Source of the DNA: UBA2943 sp946534895
GTDB lineage: Bacteria > Bacillota > Clostridia > Christensenellales > Aristaeellaceae
Length of the DNA stretch: 23,525 nt
Assembly: GCA_946534895.1 (NCBI GenBank)
Contig: CAMNDE010000057.1
Coordinates: 1-23,525, forward strand
Reading direction: 5' to 3'
The notes under the pieces are model-generated. The model saw only the letters and a program-made list of their open reading frames with translations. It did not search any database and had not been told where the DNA came from. Made by a program: the position numbers and the translations under genes. Below are positions 21,053 through 23,525 of the stretch, piece by piece. Within the stretch, counting starts at the first letter, position 1. Each line of letters opens with the position of its first letter.

Positions 21053-22231
21053 TCACGCCTTCCATTCCTGAAGCCGTGCCATGCGCCGTATGGCCTCATC
21101 CAGCACATCCTTTTCCCGGGCAAAGTGCAGGCGGATCAGATGATTCACGTCCTCCCGGAAGAAGCTGGACCCCGGCACGGCGGCCACGCCGATCTCCCGG
21201 ATCATCCACTCGCAGAACTGCAGGTCTGTCCAGCCCCGGAAGAAATCCGTTTCCAGGAACTCCGAGATATCCACCATCACGAAGTACGTGCCCTGGGGCA
21301 CATTGTGCCTGAGGCCGATCCGGTCCAGGCCTTCCAGAAAATCATCGCGCTTGCGCGTATATGTCCTGTTCAGGTCCCGATAATACTCCTCCCCGAGGCT
21401 CAACCCGGCCACGGCCGCTTCCTGCAGCGGTGCCGGCGCTCCCACAGTCAGGAAATCGTGGACCTTTTTTGCGTGCTCCATTACTTCCGCCGGCCCGATC
21501 ATATATCCGAGCCGCCAGCCGGTAATGGAAAAGGTCTTGGAAAGGCTGGAGCAGGTGATGGTGCGCTCCGCCATGCCCGGCAGGGACGCCATGGACGTAT
21601 GCACGCTCGGCGCGTAGACCATGTATTCATACACCTCATCCGTGATCACATACCCGTCACAGCGCTTCACGATCTCCGCAATGACTTCCAGCTCCTCCAG
21701 GGTAAATACCTTGCCGCAGGGGTTGGAAGGATTGCAGATGATGATGCCCTTCGCGCCGTCACGGAAGCCCTGTTCAATCACATCCGGATCGAACCCGAAG
21801 TCCGGCGGCACCAGCGGCACATACAGCGGCTCCGCGCCGGACAGGATGGCATCCGCGCCGTAGTTCTCATAGAACGGGGAAAACACCAGCATTTTATCGC
21901 CCGGATTGCACAGGGTCATCATGGCGCACATCATGGCTTCCGTGCCGCCGCAGGTGACAATGATCTGCGTTTCCGGATCCACGCTCAGGCCCGCGGTTTT
22001 CAGGAACCGCTCCGCCAGCTTTTCCCTCAGGTTCTTCGCGCCGAAGGTGATGGAATACTGATGCGGGCCTTCCCAGGCCACCCGGGCCAGGGCCTCCATG
22101 ACCGGCTCCGGCGGGTTCGTGTCCGGGAATCCCTGGGACAGGTTAATGGCTCCATACTGGTTGCTGATCCTGGTCATCCGCCGGATGACAGAATCCGTAA
22201 AGGTATACACTCGCTCAGACAGCCGTTTCAT
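21053..22231 (-). CDS. Pyridoxal-phosphate aminotransferase, class I/II (aspartate/methionine/kynurenine type)
   Basis: The 392 residues follow fold-type I class I/II aminotransferases. INLSQGFPDTNPPEPVMEAL opens the protein and is followed by CGGTEAM (94-100). Active-site residues include Asn170 in NPSNPCGKVF, Asp198 and Tyr201 in ITDEVYEYMVY, and the PLP lysine Lys232 in SSLSKTFSITGWRLGY. This opening and the SKTFSITGWR motif resemble the methionine/kynurenine/glutamine transaminase branch (YbdL/MtnE-like) more than AspC. The true amino donor is not readable. GGGAGGG lies 6 bp before the ATG. The gene is downstream of pyrG on the same strand with a weak terminator and its own promoter candidate between them. 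Confidence 0.92.
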   Translation of the reverse strand: MKRLSERVYTFTDSVIRRMTRISNQYGAINLSQGFPDTNPPEPVMEALARVAWEGPHQYSITFGAKNLREKLAERFLKTAGLSVDPETQIIVTCGGTEAMMCAMMTLCNPGDKMLVFSPFYENYGADAILSGAEPLYVPLVPPDFGFDPDVIEQGFRDGAKGIIICNPSNPCGKVFTLEELEVIAEIVKRCDGYVITDEVYEYMVYAPSVHTSMASLPGMAERTITCSSLSKTFSITGWRLGYMIGPAEVMEHAKKVHDFLTVGAPAPLQEAAVAGLSLGEEYYRDLNRTYTRKRDDFLEGLDRIGLRHNVPQGTYFVMVDISEFLETDFFRGWTDLQFCEWMIREIGVAAVPGSSFFREDVNHLIRLHFAREKDVLDEAIRRMARLQEWKA

Positions 22232-22260
22232 ATCGGCCCTCCCTTATGCAGCATGCCCAT

Positions 22261-22289
22261 ACCCTATCACGGATGCGCAGTGCCCGCAA
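22261..22289 (-). promoter_or_regulatory. Candidate promoter of the aminotransferase gene
   Basis: Minus-strand TTGCGG (22284-22289), 17-bp spacer and TAGGGT (22261-22266) with an extended -10 TGA. A TGCCC-N6-GGGCA inverted repeat (22281-22296) overlaps the -35. The match is modest. Confidence 0.35.
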
Positions 22290-22336
22290 GTGGGCAGTCT
22301 GATTTCCGCGCTCCGTGAAGATTCTGACAGCATCTG

Positions 22337-22360
22337 AAAACAGCAGGCACTGCCCGCTGT
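22337..22360 (-). terminator. Weak terminator after pyrG
   Basis: Minus-strand ACAGCGGGC and GCCTGCTGT pair (one G-T wobble) around a 3-base loop, then TTTT. It begins 11 bp after the pyrG stop. The short T run suggests partial termination. Confidence 0.55.
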
Positions 22361-22370
22361 CTCCGTCTTT

Positions 22371-23525
22371 TCATGCCTCTTTTCCCACGCAGCCATGTTC
22401 CAGTGCCGCCTGCACAAAGCCCACAAACAGGGGATGCGGACGGTTGGGACGGCTCTTGAATTCGGGATGGAACTGAACGCCCACAAAGAATGCCTCCCCG
22501 GGAATCTCCACCGTCTCCACAAGGCTTCCGTCCGGTGAAAGTCCCGACAGCACAAGTCCCGCCTTCTCCAGCGTTTTCCGGTAGGCATTGGCAAACTCAT
22601 ACCGGTGGCGGTGGCGCTCGCTGATCTCCAGCGTCCCGTAGCAGCGCGCGATCACTGTGCCTGCCCTGAGCTCACAGGGATACTTGCCCAGCCGCAGCGT
22701 TCCGCCCTTGTCGATTTCATCGTTCTGGCCCGGCATGAAATCGATGACCCGGTCAGGCGCGTGCTCGTCAAACTCCCGGGAATTGGCATGCTCCAGCCCC
22801 GCCGCATGCCGTGCAAACTCGATCACCGCGATCTGCATGCCCAGGCAGATGCCGAAATAGGGAACATGATGCGTCCGCGCATACTGCGCTGTCAGGATCA
22901 TGCCCTCAATGCCCCGGCTTCCGAACCCGCCGGGCACAATCAGCGCGTCAAGCCCGGCAAATATCTGCCCGCAGTTGTCTTCCGTCAGTGTTTCCGAGTC
23001 AATCCAGCGGATATCAATCCGCGCATCCAGTGCATAGCCCGCATGGCGTAGGGCTTCCGCCACCGACAGATACGCATCGTGCAGCTGCACATACTTGCCC
23101 ACCAGGCCGATCGTCACGCTCTGGTTCTGGTGCCGGATGCGCTCCACCATCTCCCGCCAGGCGCTGAGATCGGCCTGCGGCGCGTCAATGCCCAGCTCCC
23201 GGCAGACAATGCCGGAAAGGTTCGCTTCCTCCAGCATCAGCGGTGCCTCATACAGCACCGGAAGCGTCCGGTTCTCAATCACGCAGTCCGGCTTCACATT
23301 GCAGAAATGCGCAATCTTCGCGAATATGGTCTCATCCTCGATCTTCTCATCTACCCGGAGCACAATGATGTTCGGGCTGATGCCCATGCCCTGCAGTTCC
23401 TTCACGCTGTGCTGCGTGGGCTTGGACTTGTGCTCCCCGCTGGCCCTGAGGTACGGCACCAGCGTCACATGCACATACAGGGCATTCTCCCGTCCCACCT
23501 CCAGGCCCACCTGACGGATGGCCTC
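22371..23525 (-). CDS. pyrG: CTP synthase, N-terminal part beyond the window
   Basis: It makes CTP from UTP, ATP and glutamine. 384 C-terminal residues of a protein normally about 535-550 long are present; the reading frame is open at the window edge (first visible residues EAIRQVGLEVGRENALYVHV). The end of the synthetase domain includes KPTQHSVKELQGMGISPNII. The glutaminase domain then carries IGLVGKYVQLHDAYLSV, GGFGSRGIEGMI, the nucleophile cysteine in PYFGICLGMQ and the His-Glu pair in GVQFHPEFKSRP. All visible catalytic residues are intact. It ends GCVGKEA and is followed by a weak hairpin terminator. Confidence 0.97.
   Translation of the reverse strand, partial: EAIRQVGLEVGRENALYVHVTLVPYLRASGEHKSKPTQHSVKELQGMGISPNIIVLRVDEKIEDETIFAKIAHFCNVKPDCVIENRTLPVLYEAPLMLEEANLSGIVCRELGIDAPQADLSAWREMVERIRHQNQSVTIGLVGKYVQLHDAYLSVAEALRHAGYALDARIDIRWIDSETLTEDNCGQIFAGLDALIVPGGFGSRGIEGMILTAQYARTHHVPYFGICLGMQIAVIEFARHAAGLEHANSREFDEHAPDRVIDFMPGQNDEIDKGGTLRLGKYPCELRAGTVIARCYGTLEISERHRHRYEFANAYRKTLEKAGLVLSGLSPDGSLVETVEIPGEAFFVGVQFHPEFKSRPNRPHPLFVGFVQAALEHGCVGKEA

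Noticed and set aside
22232..22370. Riboswitch in the pyrG-aminotransferase gap
   Set aside because: Only 139 bp, with a small terminator hairpin and a short inverted repeat; I see no SAM, T-box or other conserved core.

Overview
The window reads as an ordinary chromosomal stretch from a GC-rich member of the Firmicutes, probably Clostridia. The pointers are strong AGGAGG-type ribosome binding sites, sigma-A-like promoters, Gram-positive style ArgR boxes and a LplA/LplB/YtcP-type sugar or peptide ABC transporter. The lineage is an inference (possibly a gut or rumen Clostridia group); there is no rRNA to place it. I see no tRNA, rRNA, CRISPR array, IS element or phage gene. Coding density is high, and the long antisense ORFs are shadows of recognisable genes.

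Layout. (1) 1-2662, minus strand: malic enzyme followed by a 2-hydroxycarboxylate transporter cut by the window edge, a malate uptake and oxidative decarboxylation unit. (2) 2735-7102, minus strand: argC-argJ-argB-argD, a compact arginine biosynthesis operon with a consensus promoter between two ARG-box-like operators and a terminator after argD. (3) 7220-10326, minus strand: YghZ-type aldo/keto reductase, AraC-family regulator, and a UroD-superfamily protein with the zinc-site residues of corrinoid methyltransferases. (4) 10502-15685, plus strand: the divergent partner operon, with a solute-binding protein, two permeases and an M20 dipeptidase-like enzyme. Regions 3 and 4 share a 440-bp divergent control region holding two nearly identical 20-bp boxes in mirror orientation, each 19 bp upstream of the -35 of its own operon. 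That is the best candidate here for an undescribed system: one AraC-regulated locus that may import a small ligand, hydrolyse it, reduce an aldehyde or ketone and perhaps transfer a methyl group.

(5) 15700-18131: a cytosolic 5'-nucleotidase I family protein diverging from a MATE efflux pump. (6) 18176-19938, minus strand: a DUF1643 protein, an unrecognised secreted acidic protein and a 73-residue charged protein, each with its own promoter signal. (7) 20051-21052: a second AraC-family regulator, meeting head-on with zero spacing a class I/II aminotransferase (21053-22231). (8) 22371-23525: the C-terminal 384 residues of CTP synthase, running off the right edge.

Functions are assigned from motifs recognised by eye. 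No database search or folding program was run.
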